Origin: Mobilicoccus sp032100225
GTDB lineage: Bacteria > Actinomycetota > Actinomycetes > Actinomycetales > Dermatophilaceae
DNA length: 21,384 nt
Assembly (NCBI GenBank): GCA_032100225.1
Contig: DAMDJY010000052.1
Coordinates: forward strand, 1 to 21,384
Direction of reading: 5' to 3'
Positions within the stretch are counted from its first letter, which is position 1. Every line of letters starts with the position of its first letter. Shown piece after piece: positions 7,512 to 15,171 of this stretch. The notes under the pieces were generated by a model. That model was given only the letters and a program-made list of their open reading frames with translations. It was not told the origin of the DNA and did not search any database. A program made the translations under genes and the position numbers.

Positions 7512-8969
7512 TCAGAGGCCCGCGAGGAGGGCGCCGGGGCGTTCGACACAGTCGGCGACATGACGAAGGAATCCGCCTGCCACTCCCCCGTCGCACACGC
7601 GGTGGTCGAAACTCAACGACAGCTGCGTCACCGGACGCACCGCCAATTGACCGTCCACGACCCACGGCTTGTCGATGATGCGACCCACGCCGAGCATTCC
7701 CGCCTCGGGGTGGTTGATGATCGGCGTCGATCCGTCGACCCCGTACACGCCGTAATTGTTGAGCGTGAACGTTCCGCCGGACATTTCCGCCGGTGAAAGG
7801 CTGCCGGCGCGGGCACGCTCGGTCAGATCACGAATGGCCGCCGACAAACGCTCGGTGCTCATGTCGCTGGCACCGTGCACCACAGGCACGACCAACCCAC
7901 GCGGACCCTGCGCAGCAAAGGACAAATTGACCCGCCCGATCCGCACGATCTCGTTCGCCTCGGTATCGACCTGCGCATTCAATTCGGGGAATCGCACCAA
8001 GCCGGCCACGACGATCCGCGCCATCAACGCCAGATAGCCGATCCGTGCCTCGGGGACCGTCGCCGCCAGATCGTTCTTGAGCGACCGCAAACCGGTCGCA
8101 TCCACGTCGACCCATGTCGTCGCGTCCGGAATCTCGGTCCGCGAGCGGGTCAGCCGATCGGCGATCGTCCGCCGGATCCCCGTCAACGGAATCCGCTCGT
8201 TGACCAAGCCGCCCGACGATGCAGATGCTTGACCGGATGGCGTCTGTCCCGGGGTTGCCTGAGCCTGCGTCGCCTGACCAGCCGGCTCGCTCGTGGAGGC
8301 CACTGCGGTTGCCGTCATCGCACCTGTGCCGGCTGCGGCCTCGCGGGCAGCCTCGACGTCGCGGCGCGTGATGATCCCGCCGGGCGCGCTGGGCGTCACG
8401 GTGAAGAGGTCGATCCCGTACTCCCGCGCCAGCTTGCGCACCAACGGGGAGATGACCCGGACGGCCTCGCCGGGACGTGAACTCGGTTCGGCGACAGGGG
8501 TGGTCGTCTCGGTCGGGAGCGTCAGCGCCATCTCGGCCGCGGGAGCCTCGACGGGAGCAGCCGCGGGCGTGCGTCCGAGGCGACGGCGGCGGGTGCGCTT
8601 CTCCTCGCTCGTGCCGTAGCCGATGAGGACGTTGCCGGACCCGGCGCGCTCCTCGCTCATCCGCTCGTCCGTGCGCGCTCCGCGGTCCGAGCTGCCCTCG
8701 ACCAGGGCCGACGGGCCACCGCCAGACCCGGCCACATCGACGCTGATCAGGGGCGAGCCGACGGGCAGGATCTGCCCGGCCTCGACATGCAGCGTCGAGA
8801 CCTGACCGGCGAACGGGCAGGGCAGGTCGACCTGTGCCTTGGCCGTCTCGATGACGGCGATGACCTGGTCGACGACGACCGTGTCACCGACCGCGACCTC
8901 CCAGGAGATGACTTCGCCCTCCGTCAGGCCCTCACCCAGGTCGGGCAGGTTGAACGTCTTCGTGCTCAT
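7512..8969 (-). CDS. bkdC: 2-oxo acid dehydrogenase E2, dihydrolipoamide acyltransferase (probable branched-chain type)
   Basis: 485 residues; transfers the acyl group from the lipoyl arm to CoA and forms the core of the complex. Domains in order: one lipoyl domain (about 1-80) with the lipoylation lysine K44 in ETAKAQVDLP; a long variable linker; the peripheral-subunit-binding domain at about 172-210 (ISPLVRKLAREYGIDL ... GGIITRRDVEAA); an Ala/Gln/Thr/Ser-rich linker (about 211-253); and the catalytic acyltransferase domain (about 255-485) with active-site DHRVCDG, H456 and D460. Start is ATG 8969, overlapping the E1beta stop by four bases (ATGA); the longer frame upstream of it is a shadow of E1beta. 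Linkage to an E1alpha/E1beta pair and an Lrp-type regulator favours branched-chain over pyruvate specificity, which remains inference. Confidence 0.93.
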   Translation of the reverse strand: MSTKTFNLPDLGEGLTEGEVISWEVAVGDTVVVDQVIAVIETAKAQVDLPCPFAGQVSTLHVEAGQILPVGSPLISVDVAGSGGGPSALVEGSSDRGARTDERMSEERAGSGNVLIGYGTSEEKRTRRRRLGRTPAAAPVEAPAAEMALTLPTETTTPVAEPSSRPGEAVRVISPLVRKLAREYGIDLFTVTPSAPGGIITRRDVEAAREAAAGTGAMTATAVASTSEPAGQATQAQATPGQTPSGQASASSGGLVNERIPLTGIRRTIADRLTRSRTEIPDATTWVDVDATGLRSLKNDLAATVPEARIGYLALMARIVVAGLVRFPELNAQVDTEANEIVRIGRVNLSFAAQGPRGLVVPVVHGASDMSTERLSAAIRDLTERARAGSLSPAEMSGGTFTLNNYGVYGVDGSTPIINHPEAGMLGVGRIIDKPWVVDGQLAVRPVTQLSLSFDHRVCDGGVAGGFLRHVADCVERPGALLAGL

Positions 8970-10021
8970 CGGCCGATCTCCTGACGCGCACCGGGGAGCT
9001 GCAGGTGGCGAGCATCCGGCTCGTCGTCCCACTGCAGGCGGGCCACGGCGTCGAGCACCCGGTCGACGCCGGGCAGGTGACGGTGCTCCAGCTTGGGCGG
9101 CGGGTAGGGGATGTCGAGACCGGCGACACGCAGCACCGGGGCGGCCAGGCTGTGGAACGCCCGCTCCTGCACCCGAGCTGCGATCTCCGCGCCGACGCCC
9201 GCAAAGCCCTGGGCCTCCTGCACGACAACACAGCGGCCGGTACGTCGCACGGACTCGACCACCGTCTCGTCGTCGTACGGGTTGATGGTGCGCAGGTCGA
9301 CGACCTCCACACTCCAGCCCTCGTCCTCCGCGGCCTCGGCCGCTTCGAGGGCCACGGGCACGCTCGGCCCGTAGGAGACGAGGGTGACGTCGGTGCCCGA
9401 GCGCCGCACCACGGCCTTCCCGACGGGAGTTCCGCCGCCGGCCGCGAGCGCAGCCAGGTCCACGGAGTCCTTGCTCCAGTAGAGGCGCTTGGGCTCGAGG
9501 AAGATGACCGGGTCGGGGTCGTCGATCGCGGCCCGGAGCATCGTGTAGGCGTCCTCGACGGTGGCGGGGGCGTAGACCCGCAGGCCCGGGGTGTGCGCGT
9601 AGTAGGCCTCGGAGGAGTCGCAGTGGTGCTCGACACCGCCGATGCCACCGGCGTACGGCATGCGGATGACCATCGGCATCGGCATGGCGCCGCGGGTGCG
9701 GTTGCGCATCTTGGCGACGTGGCTCGTGATCTGCTCGAACGCGGGGTAGGCGAACGCGTCGAACTGCATCTCGACCACGGGCCGCATCCCCGACATGCAG
9801 AGGCCCACGGCAAACCCGACGATGCCCGATTCGGCGAGCGGGGTGTCGAAGCAACGGTCGTCCCCGAAGTCGCGGGCGATGCCGTCGGTGATGCGGAACA
9901 CGCCACCGGCGACGCCAACGTCCTCACCGAAGATCAGGACGCGGTCATCTGCCGCGACGGCGTCGCGGAGGGCCTGGTTGAGCGCCGAGGCGAACGTGGT
10001 CGCCGACGGGTTCTGCGCCAT
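8966..10021 (-). CDS. bkdB: 2-oxo acid dehydrogenase E1 component, beta subunit
   Basis: 351 residues, standard length for E1beta. With E1alpha it forms the heterotetrameric, thiamine-diphosphate-dependent decarboxylase of the complex. Seen: the N-terminal ALRDAV...VLIFGEDVGVAGGVFRIT block, the DTPLAESGIVGFAVG segment with E64 (the E1beta glutamate that contacts the thiamine ring in the family), GGVEHHCDSSEAYYAHTPGL, and the C-terminal transketolase-like domain with VEVVDLRTINPYDDETVV and the VVVQEA segment. Start ATG 10021 follows AAGGA; the E1alpha stop lies one base upstream (TGA at 10025-10023). The stop overlaps the E2 start. The 25 extra codons possible upstream of 10021 lie inside E1alpha and are rejected. 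Confidence 0.94.
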   Translation of the reverse strand: MAQNPSATTFASALNQALRDAVAADDRVLIFGEDVGVAGGVFRITDGIARDFGDDRCFDTPLAESGIVGFAVGLCMSGMRPVVEMQFDAFAYPAFEQITSHVAKMRNRTRGAMPMPMVIRMPYAGGIGGVEHHCDSSEAYYAHTPGLRVYAPATVEDAYTMLRAAIDDPDPVIFLEPKRLYWSKDSVDLAALAAGGGTPVGKAVVRRSGTDVTLVSYGPSVPVALEAAEAAEDEGWSVEVVDLRTINPYDDETVVESVRRTGRCVVVQEAQGFAGVGAEIAARVQERAFHSLAAPVLRVAGLDIPYPPPKLEHRHLPGVDRVLDAVARLQWDDEPDARHLQLPGARQEIGR

Positions 10022-10022
10022 G

Positions 10023-11210
10023 TCAGGCGTCCTTTCCTGCGGTGAGGGAGTCCTGCTCGGCCTCGATCTCGTCGAGAACCATCTGACGCTGCTCACCCAG
10101 TTGGGTGGTCGGCTCGGCGTAGACGTGCTGGAAGAGCAGCTCCGGTGAGGGGTTGACCTCAGCGTTCATTCGGTCACGCAGCTCGGCCGCGGCACGCTCC
10201 CCCTCCTGCACGTAGGACTCCTTGAGCTCGTCGTCGAGACGTCCCACCGAGCGCAGGTAGGTCTCCAGCCGCTCCACGGGGTCCTTCTGCAGCCACGGGT
10301 CGAGCTGTTCAGCGGTGCGGTAGCGGGTCGCGTCGTCGGCGTTGGTGTGCGCCTCCATGCGGTAGGTGTGCAGCTCGACCAGCACCGGGCCCTTGCCTGC
10401 GCGTGCCCAGTCCACGGCTTTGCCGACGACGGCCAGCACGGCCAACGCGTCGTTGCCGTCGACCTGCTCGCAGACGACGCCGTAGCCGATGCCCTTGTAC
10501 GCCAGGCTCGGTGCAGCGGTCTGCTTTTCGAGCGGCACCGAGATGGCCCAGCCGTTGTTCTGCACGACGAACACCACGGGCGCCTTGAACACGGCCGCGA
10601 AGTTCAGCGCCTCGTGAAAGTCGCCCTCGCTGGTGGCGCCGTCGCCGATGAACGCGAGCGCCACGGAGTCGCGTCCCTGCCGCTTCTCGCCGTACGCGAC
10701 GCCTGCGGCGTGCAGGAGCTGCGTCGCGAGCGGCGTGCACTGAGCCGCCGTTCGGGTGGCTGCCGGGTCGTACCCGCAGTGGGAGTCGCCGCGCAGCAGG
10801 GTGAGCACCTCGACGGGGTCGATGCCCCGGGAGACGAGTGCCACCGAGTCGCGGTAGGTCGGGAAGAACCAGTCGTTCTCGCCGATGCACATGACCGACC
10901 CCACCTGGCAGGCCTCCTGCCCGCGGGAACTCGGGTAGACGGCGAGCCGGCCCTGGCGGGTGAGCGCGCTTGCCTGCGTGTCGAATCGGCGGCCGAGGAG
11001 CATGCGGCGGTAGCACTCGAGGACGTCGTCGTCCGACGGGGCGACGTAGTCGTCGGTGACCGGCTCGACCCGCCTGCCGTGCTCGTCGAGGAATGAGACG
11101 GGCGTCGGCGCGGGAATGAGCCCGCGCTGGAACGGCGCCTCGACCTCGGGTGCTGCCTGTGCCGCCGCTTTCGCGGCACGTGCGTTCGCGGCCTTGCGTG
11201 TGGGAGCCAT
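10023..11210 (-). CDS. bkdA: 2-oxo acid dehydrogenase E1 component, alpha subunit
   Basis: 395 residues. E1alpha binds thiamine diphosphate and Mg2+: the motif GDGATSEGDFHEALNFAAVF begins at residue 189 (GDG 189-191) and ends with NN at 218-219. The conserved YPSSRGQEA, FFPTYRD and HTYRMEAHTNADDATRYR (phosphorylation-loop region in eukaryotic homologues) are present. The first 25 or so residues are an Ala/Lys-rich extension (RKAANARAAKAAAQAA) of unknown use. Start ATG 11210 follows AGGAGG. First gene of a tight three-gene operon; no E3 (lipoamide dehydrogenase) is encoded here, so that subunit must come from elsewhere. Pyruvate specificity cannot be excluded from sequence alone. Confidence 0.92.
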   Translation of the reverse strand: MAPTRKAANARAAKAAAQAAPEVEAPFQRGLIPAPTPVSFLDEHGRRVEPVTDDYVAPSDDDVLECYRRMLLGRRFDTQASALTRQGRLAVYPSSRGQEACQVGSVMCIGENDWFFPTYRDSVALVSRGIDPVEVLTLLRGDSHCGYDPAATRTAAQCTPLATQLLHAAGVAYGEKRQGRDSVALAFIGDGATSEGDFHEALNFAAVFKAPVVFVVQNNGWAISVPLEKQTAAPSLAYKGIGYGVVCEQVDGNDALAVLAVVGKAVDWARAGKGPVLVELHTYRMEAHTNADDATRYRTAEQLDPWLQKDPVERLETYLRSVGRLDDELKESYVQEGERAAAELRDRMNAEVNPSPELLFQHVYAEPTTQLGEQRQMVLDEIEAEQDSLTAGKDA

Positions 11211-11229
11211 CCGGCCTCCTGGGATGCTG

Positions 11230-11247
11230 GTCGACAGCGATGTCGAC
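11230..11247. promoter_or_regulatory. perfect 7-4-7 inverted repeat between bkdA and the Lrp-type gene, candidate operator
   Basis: GTCGACA, four bases (GCGA), then TGTCGAC. It lies 19 bases upstream of the bkdA ATG and 93 bases upstream of the regulator ATG, in the only intergenic gap the divergent genes share. Assignment to the Lrp protein is inference from position; no clear -35/-10 pair was found for either gene. Confidence 0.45.
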
Positions 11248-11327
11248 GCGCTGGGTGTCCGTCCGATCGTGGGGGACTCTGTACTCCCGGCTCAAGCATC
11301 GGGGAGAATGGCAGACGAACTGCTACG

Positions 11328-11333
11328 AGGAGG
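11328..11333 (+). promoter_or_regulatory. Shine-Dalgarno AGGAGG fixing the regulator start at 11341
   Basis: AGGAGG with a 7-base spacer to ATG 11341. An in-frame ATG at 11308 has only GGGGAGA directly abutting it, too close to serve, so the shorter protein is preferred. Confidence 0.7.
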
Positions 11334-11340
11334 AACTCAG

Positions 11341-11814
11341 ATGGCGCCTTCGTCCGATCAGACCCCACCCCTGGACGACATCGACCGACGCATGGTCACA
11401 GCTCTGGTCGCCGATGCGCGCATGTCGATGCGTGCTCTGGCGGAGGAGCTGCACATCAGCCGCGCCACCGCGTATGCCCGGTTGGAGCGCCTCCAGAAGG
11501 CTGGTGTCCTCACCGGCTTCTCGGCCACGGTCGATCCTGAACGCGCCGGTCTGCGCACCAGCGCTTACGTCGCCCTGTCGATCTCCCAGGACGCGTGGCG
11601 CGAGATCGCGGCGGGGCTGCGCAGCATCCGCTTCGTCGAGCAGTTCTCCCTCATGGCTGCCGACTTCGACGTCCTCGTCCTCGTCCGCGCCCCCGACAAC
11701 ACCACCCTGCGTGAAGTCGTGCTCGAAGAGATCCAGAACGTCCCCGGCGTCCGCTCCACCCGCACCTGGCTGATCTTTGCCGACGAAGACGGCCCGGGCG
11801 CCTGGCCGCGGTAG
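11341..11814 (+). CDS. Lrp/AsnC-family transcriptional regulator, probable regulator of the adjacent bkd operon
   Basis: 157 residues, typical Lrp/AsnC length. N-terminal winged helix-turn-helix: LDDIDRRMVTALVADARMSMRALAEELHISRATAYARLERLQKAGVL split at about residues 11-57, recognition helix near 39-52. C-terminal RAM (ligand-binding, oligomerising) domain at about 65-147, with the strand-turn AADFDVLVLV where family members often have GxxD. Such proteins bind amino acids or related metabolites and form octamers. Divergent from the E1alpha gene with a shared 130-base gap; bkdR genes of the Lrp family beside bkd operons are known in Pseudomonas putida and Streptomyces, which supports the role by analogy. 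Convergent with the BASS gene. Confidence 0.88.
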   Translation: MAPSSDQTPPLDDIDRRMVTALVADARMSMRALAEELHISRATAYARLERLQKAGVLTGFSATVDPERAGLRTSAYVALSISQDAWREIAAGLRSIRFVEQFSLMAADFDVLVLVRAPDNTTLREVVLEEIQNVPGVRSTRTWLIFADEDGPGAWPR

Positions 11815-11880
11815 TGCTCCTGAGTTAGGCGTCCCAGCCCTGGGGAATCGCGTGTTCGCGCCGGCGTTCCTCGGGTGTTG

Positions 11881-12840
11881 TCAGTGTCGCTCGGTCGGGA
11901 AGCGGCGGACGATGGCGGCGTAGATCGCGCCCGTGATGTTGTGCAGCACCGCGGCGACAGCGCCGGGCAGGGCGGCTTCGGGTGAGAAGAACTTCGCCGA
12001 CATGCCCGATGCCAGACCCGCGGACTGGGTGCCGACCTCGATGCCCATCGTGCGGCTCTGCGCCTCTGGCATCCGGAAGATGCGCCCCGTCGTGTAGCCG
12101 AGGACGTACCCGGCGACGTTGTGCAACAACACGGCTCCGAACACGAGCAGACCCACCTGCGCCAGGCGCCCGACGTTCGCGGCCACCGTCGGAAAGACCA
12201 CACCGCCGATGCCGAAGATCGACACCCACGGCAGGATCGGCGCGATCGCGGTGACGGCTCGGTCGAAGAAGTACCGGATCACGAGGCCACCGATGACGGG
12301 CAGCAACACCGTCTGCGCGAGGGTGATCGCCATGCCGACCGCGTTCACGTCCGTCCGGGCGCCCGCGAGCATGAGCATCAGCAGCGGCGTCATGATCGGC
12401 GAGACCAGCGTCGACACCGACGTCATCGCCACCGACAAGGCGACATCACCGCGTGCCAGGTAAGCGATGACGTTCGACGAGGTCCCGCCCGGTACCGAAC
12501 CCAGCATCAGCAGCCCGACCGCTAGTGCCGGGTCGAGGCCCAGCAGGGTGGCCACGCCGACCGCCGCGAGCGGCATGATGACGAACTGCGCCAGCACACC
12601 GAGGAGCACCGGCAACGGCCGTTTCGCGATGACCTTGAAGTCCGGGATCGTCAGGGTCAGCCCCATCCCGAACATGATGATCATCAGGAAGACCGTGATG
12701 TACCGCCCGAACGGCAGAAACGGCGCGGGAAAGAAGAACGCGACCACGGTGCCGGCCAGGATGAACAGCGGAAACGCGGTCACCGCGATGGCGGCAGAAC
12801 GGTCCTCACGCGCGGCGGCGGAATCCAGGTCGGTGGTCAT
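11881..12840 (-). CDS. bile acid:sodium symporter (BASS) family transporter
   Basis: 319 residues with about nine to ten hydrophobic segments, the ASBT/BASS layout. Family hallmarks seen: LGSVPGGTSSNVIAYLARGD at about 113-132, and GIEVGTQSAGLA, where E268 and Q272 align with the sodium-ligand Glu/Gln of the bacterial ASBT structures. Bacterial members carry organic anions such as 2-oxo acids, pantoate-like acids or bile acids with sodium; the substrate here is unknown. Neighbouring genes handle 2-oxo acids and methionine, and the sodium gradient would be maintained by the nearby Mrp system, but this is inference. Start ATG 12840 follows AGGAG by nine bases. It is on the same strand as metY, 153 bases downstream of it behind a strong hairpin. 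Just past the stop an alternative frame stays open for 20 codons. Confidence 0.9.
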   Translation of the reverse strand: MTTDLDSAAAREDRSAAIAVTAFPLFILAGTVVAFFFPAPFLPFGRYITVFLMIIMFGMGLTLTIPDFKVIAKRPLPVLLGVLAQFVIMPLAAVGVATLLGLDPALAVGLLMLGSVPGGTSSNVIAYLARGDVALSVAMTSVSTLVSPIMTPLLMLMLAGARTDVNAVGMAITLAQTVLLPVIGGLVIRYFFDRAVTAIAPILPWVSIFGIGGVVFPTVAANVGRLAQVGLLVFGAVLLHNVAGYVLGYTTGRIFRMPEAQSRTMGIEVGTQSAGLASGMSAKFFSPEAALPGAVAAVLHNITGAIYAAIVRRFPTERH

Positions 12841-12882
12841 CGGTCATCTCCTGCAGGGCGAGGGGTGGGAGGGAGCAGCGCG

Positions 12883-12915
12883 CAGGGACGCGGGGAACGA
12901 ATCCCCGCGCCCCTG
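12883..12915 (-). terminator. 14-bp hairpin downstream of metY, likely terminator
   Basis: Arms 12883-12896 and 12902-12915 pair along 14 positions around a 5-base loop (TTCGT in minus sense). The only non-Watson-Crick position is G-U in minus-strand RNA and A-C in plus-strand RNA, so it suits the metY transcript, whose stop is 78 bases upstream. No U-tract follows. It separates metY from the BASS gene. Confidence 0.7.
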
Positions 12916-12993
12916 TGCAACGGTCATCGAGCCTCGTGAGGCGGCGACCGTCAGAGTGCAGCAATCACGCTGCGGCAGTCAGAGCAGCGGCTG

Positions 12994-14313
12994 TCAGGAC
13001 TTGGCTGCGGCGAAGCCCTTGTCGAGGTCGGCGAGGATGTCGTCGATGTTCTCCAGGCCGACGGACAGGCGGATGAGTCCGGGCGTGACACCGGCGCCGA
13101 GACGGTCCTCGTGGGTGCCCTGGCTGTGGGTCGTCGAGGCGGGGTGGATGACGAGGCTGCGCACGTCACCGATGTTGGCGACGTGGCTGTGCAGTTCGAG
13201 GCCGTCGACGAACTTGCGACCGGCCTCGATGCCGCCGGCGATCTCGAAGCTGAACACCGCACCGGATCCCTTGGGGCAGTACTTGGCCGCGCGCTCGTGG
13301 TCGCGGTTGCCCTCCAGCGAGGCGTAGTTGACCGACTCGACCTGCGGGTGCTTCGCGAGGTAATCGACGACCTTGCGGGTGTTCTCGACGTGGCGCTCCA
13401 TGCGCAGCGACAGCGTCTCGATGCCCTGAGCCAGCAGGAACGCGTTGATCGGTGCAGCCGCAGCACCGGTGTCGCGCAGCAGGTCGACGCGCGCCTTGAG
13501 GATGAAGCTCATATTGGCGCCGAACGCCGAATCCTTGCCGAGGTCACGGGCGTACACGAGCCCGTGGTAGCTCTCCGAGGGCTCGTTGAACGACGGAAAC
13601 TTCTCGGGGTCGGCGCCGTAGTCGAAGGTGCCCGCATCGACGAGCGCACCGACGATCGACGTGCCGTGCCCGCCGAGGTACTTGGTGGCCGAGTGGATGA
13701 CGACGTCGGCGCCGTGCTCGATCGGGCGGATCAGGTAGGGCGTGGCCACGGTGTTGTCGACCATGAGCGGCACCCCTGCGTCGTGCGCGACACCGGCGAC
13801 GGCCTCGATGTCGAGCACCTGCTGGTCGGGGTTCGAGATGGTCTCCCCAATGAAGAGCTTGGTGTTGGGGCGCACCGCGTCACGCCAGGCCTGCACGTCG
13901 CCCTGGTCGACGACGAACGTGGTCTCGATGCCGAGCCGGGCGAGGGTGTACTTGAGCAGGTTGTACGTGCCGCCGTAGAGCGCAGCACCCGCGACGACGT
14001 GGTCACCTGCGCCGGCGACGTTGAGGATCGCATACGTCGTGGCAGCCATGCCCGAGGACACGAGCAGCGCACCCACTCCCCCTTCGAGGCTGGCCAGACG
14101 TGCCTCGACGACCTCGTTGGTCGGGTTGCCCAGGCGGGTGTAGATCGGGCCGAGGTCGGAGAGCGCGAACCGGTCGGCCGCCGTCTGCGCGTCGCCGAAC
14201 ACGTAACTCGTCGTCTGGTAGATGGGCAGCGCGCGTGCACCGGTCTGGGAATCGGGGGTCTGGCCCGCGTGGATCTGTCGGGTCTCGAAGGCCCAGGTCG
14301 AAGGGTCGGTCAT
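12994..14313 (-). CDS. metY: O-acetylhomoserine sulfhydrylase / aminocarboxypropyltransferase
   Basis: 439 residues, the length of MetY-type enzymes in the Cys/Met-metabolism PLP family (cystathionine synthases are nearer 390). It makes homocysteine from O-acetylhomoserine and sulfide in the cytoplasm. Seen: FETRQIHAGQ and ALPIYQTTSYVF at the N-terminus, YTRLGNPTN at about 58-66 (phosphate-binding Tyr/Arg), SSGMAA at 86-91, and the PLP lysine K211 in HSATKYLGGHG. The C-terminus has LIRLSVGLENIDDILADL, standard for the family. Start ATG 14313 follows AGGAG six bases upstream. Upstream lies a sigma70-like promoter overlapping a semi-palindrome; no homoserine acetyltransferase gene is nearby. 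Followed by a strong hairpin. Confidence 0.95.
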   Translation of the reverse strand: MTDPSTWAFETRQIHAGQTPDSQTGARALPIYQTTSYVFGDAQTAADRFALSDLGPIYTRLGNPTNEVVEARLASLEGGVGALLVSSGMAATTYAILNVAGAGDHVVAGAALYGGTYNLLKYTLARLGIETTFVVDQGDVQAWRDAVRPNTKLFIGETISNPDQQVLDIEAVAGVAHDAGVPLMVDNTVATPYLIRPIEHGADVVIHSATKYLGGHGTSIVGALVDAGTFDYGADPEKFPSFNEPSESYHGLVYARDLGKDSAFGANMSFILKARVDLLRDTGAAAAPINAFLLAQGIETLSLRMERHVENTRKVVDYLAKHPQVESVNYASLEGNRDHERAAKYCPKGSGAVFSFEIAGGIEAGRKFVDGLELHSHVANIGDVRSLVIHPASTTHSQGTHEDRLGAGVTPGLIRLSVGLENIDDILADLDKGFAAAKS

Positions 14314-14352
14314 CGCTGCTCCTCGTCGACGTACGTGCGTGTTTTGCGCCCG

Positions 14353-14382
14353 ACGCTAGCATCGCGTCCCACGTTGTGAAAC
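14353..14382 (-). promoter_or_regulatory. putative metY promoter with overlapping palindromic operator-like site
   Basis: Minus strand: TTCACA (14380-14375), a 16-base spacer, then TAGCGT (14358-14353), giving a transcript start around 14346 and a leader of some 33 bases. The -35 lies inside the imperfect dyad GTTTCACAACGTGGGAC (14382-14366), which resembles sites bound by IclR-family amino-acid regulators of actinobacteria (NdgR/LtbR type); that link is from memory. The leader is too short for a SAM riboswitch. Confidence 0.45.
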
Positions 14383-14464
14383 ACGAATCTCATCAGGCAG
14401 ACGCCGCGCCGGGCCGGCTCCGGAACGCTTCACCAGGCAGTCGAATGCGTCGGTCTACGACGAC

Positions 14465-14851
14465 TCAGTACTGGCGGTCGGTGGCGTCGGTGATGTCGGC
14501 GACTCGACGGGGGGCGTCGTCGTAGCCCGGAGGCCGGGTGCGCAGATGGGCTCGGGCGAGCATCTGCGCCGAGGCGGGGATGGTGAGCAACTGGAACAGG
14601 CCGACGAGCACCAGCAGTCCGATCACCGACGGGTCGCGCAACCGCAGCCCGACGCCGACGAGCACGAGCAGCACACCGAGGACCTGCGGCTTGGTCGCAG
14701 CGTGCATCCGGGCGTACAGCTCGTCGAGGCGCACGAGGCCGATCGCCGACGCGAGGCACAACACGGCGCCGAACAGGAGCGTGCCGAGACCCACCCAGTC
14801 GCAGACGTCGCCGATCCGATCGGCCGTCGCAGCGTCGAACAACGCGCTCAT
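14465..14851 (-). CDS. mrpG: Mrp-type Na+/H+ antiporter subunit G
   Basis: 128 residues, PF03334-type MnhG/MrpG. Three hydrophobic segments, with the family stretch LVRLDELYARMHAATKPQVLGVLLVLVG at about 38-66 after the first segment. Smallest-role membrane subunit of the hetero-oligomeric antiporter. Last gene of the operon; ATG 14851 overlaps the mrpF stop by four bases (ATGA). About 150 bases separate its stop from the metY start, and no clear hairpin terminator was found there. Confidence 0.93.
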   Translation of the reverse strand: MSALFDAATADRIGDVCDWVGLGTLLFGAVLCLASAIGLVRLDELYARMHAATKPQVLGVLLVLVGVGLRLRDPSVIGLLVLVGLFQLLTIPASAQMLARAHLRTRPPGYDDAPRRVADITDATDRQY

Positions 14852-15171
14852 CGCCGCTCCCCCGGTCCGGATTCGGGCACCCAGCCCACGTCGCCACCCA
14901 ACTGCACCCCGTCGTGGTCGCGCGCGACGAATCGCGCCACGGCCACCGAGGCGAGAAAGCCCAGCAGCGAGAGCGACACGAGGATCGGCAGGGTCGTGGC
15001 GTGCCGGTTGACGGCCGCCTCGATACCGATGGCGCAGATGACGGTCGAGACGAGGACTTCATTGGCCACGGCGCGGTCGACCGCACTCGGGCCCCGCACG
15101 AGCCGCACCAGGCAGAGCACCACGGCCACCACCAACACCACAGTGCCGACGAACACCATCGAGGTCTGCAT
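14848..15171 (-). CDS. mrpF: Mrp-type Na+/H+ antiporter subunit F
   Basis: 107 residues, normal for MrpF, with three membrane helices. Family segment GPSAVDRAVANEVLVSTVICAIG follows the first helix (VRGPSAVDR is the hallmark), then a third helix LPILVSLSLLGFLASVAVARF and a short polar tail. Start ATG 15171 shares one base with the mrpE stop (TGATG). A longer frame upstream is a shadow of mrpE. Works only as part of the Mrp complex. Confidence 0.93.
   Translation of the reverse strand: MQTSMVFVGTVVLVVAVVLCLVRLVRGPSAVDRAVANEVLVSTVICAIGIEAAVNRHATTLPILVSLSLLGFLASVAVARFVARDHDGVQLGGDVGWVPESGPGERR

Noticed and set aside
11815..11880. Terminator between the Lrp-type gene and the BASS gene
   Set aside because: Only 4-5 bp stems with very short loops (CCCAG/CTGGG, CGCG/CGCG) are present; too weak to call.
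14314..14464. Possible SAM riboswitch upstream of metY
   Set aside because: The predicted leader is only about 33 bases and no SAM-I, SAM-II or SAM-IV core pattern was recognisable in the 151-base gap.
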